This document shows, piece after piece, positions 5,320-5,403 of a DNA stretch of 5,403 nt. Below the pieces are notes generated by a model. That model ran no database searches. It was given only the letters and a program-made list of their open reading frames with translations, and was not told where the DNA came from. Origin of the DNA: Alphaproteobacteria bacterium (GTDB taxonomy: Bacteria > Pseudomonadota > Alphaproteobacteria > Sneathiellales > Sneathiellaceae); contig SBHH01000051.1 of the NCBI GenBank assembly GCA_006226265.1, positions 1-5,403 of the forward strand. Reading direction: 5' to 3'. The position numbers and the translations under genes were made by a program. Numbering within the stretch: position 1 is the first letter of the stretch; every line of letters starts with the position of its first letter.

Positions 5320-5403
5320 ATGATTGGCGCCCTGATTATAACATTCCGCGAAGTTCTTGAAGCCGCCCTGATCGTTGGCATCGTGATGGCGGCAACGCGC
5401 GGT
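5320..5403 (+). CDS. FTR1-family iron permease, N-terminal part (3' end outside window)
   Basis: Only the first 28 residues are present, open to the window end. They form the first membrane helix of an FTR1/EfeU/FtrC-type high-affinity iron permease: MIGALIITFREVLEAALIVG, with the R-E-x-x-E iron-binding motif as R10-E11-V-L-E14. FTR1 proteins take up ferric iron produced by a partner oxidase; the second R-E-x-x-E expected in the middle of the protein lies outside the window. The start ATG follows the cupredoxin stop by 15 bases with GGTGAG just upstream, so the two genes are almost certainly co-transcribed. The REVLE motif and its neighbour make the family call firm despite the short length. 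Confidence 0.9.
   Translation, partial: MIGALIITFREVLEAALIVGIVMAATRG

Overview
The window looks like part of a chromosome from a Gram-negative bacterium, most likely an alphaproteobacterium. This is inferred from about 55-60% GC coding DNA, lipoprotein signals, a Fur-type box of the TGCGAAT form and the gene families present; the genus cannot be named from the sequence. It holds seven genes, two of them cut by the window edges, and no RNA gene, mobile element or CRISPR array.

Left part (1-949, + strand): the C-terminal end of an RskA-type anti-sigma factor is followed by a secreted fasciclin (FAS1) lipoprotein. Between them is a convincing ECF-type promoter (GAAAC-N17-CGTT). The pairing of an RskA-like anti-sigma factor with fasciclin proteins parallels SigK-RskA control of MPT70/MPT83 in mycobacteria.

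Middle (1048-3138): a MurR/RpiR-type regulator (HTH plus SIS domain, - strand) is divergent from a two-gene operon. The operon encodes a seven-segment membrane protein, apparently of the uncharacterised COG4280 type, and a 69-residue two-segment membrane protein, joined by an ATGA overlap. The AT-rich space between the divergent genes holds the most striking signal in the window: four 14-bp dyads (GTNGT-N4-ACNNC) spaced 29, 32 and 29 bp, all arranged symmetrically about position 2074.5. This looks like an operator array for the RpiR protein. The membrane protein is an internal duplication whose two halves each carry an E-x-x-E motif, recalling metal permeases such as FTR1.

Right part (3151-5403): a large lipoprotein (- strand) has a PEGA-like beta domain, MORN-like repeats, a charged helix and a C-terminal two-cysteine domain. 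It converges on the membrane operon. A 303-bp divergent intergenic region then carries a sigma-70-like promoter for the lipoprotein gene, a GC-rich palindrome and a strong Fur-box candidate. Downstream, on the + strand, lie a periplasmic cupredoxin-fold protein without type-1 copper ligands and the start of an FTR1-family iron permease (REVLE motif). Together these form an iron-uptake operon like FtrB-FtrC, probably switched on under iron limitation.
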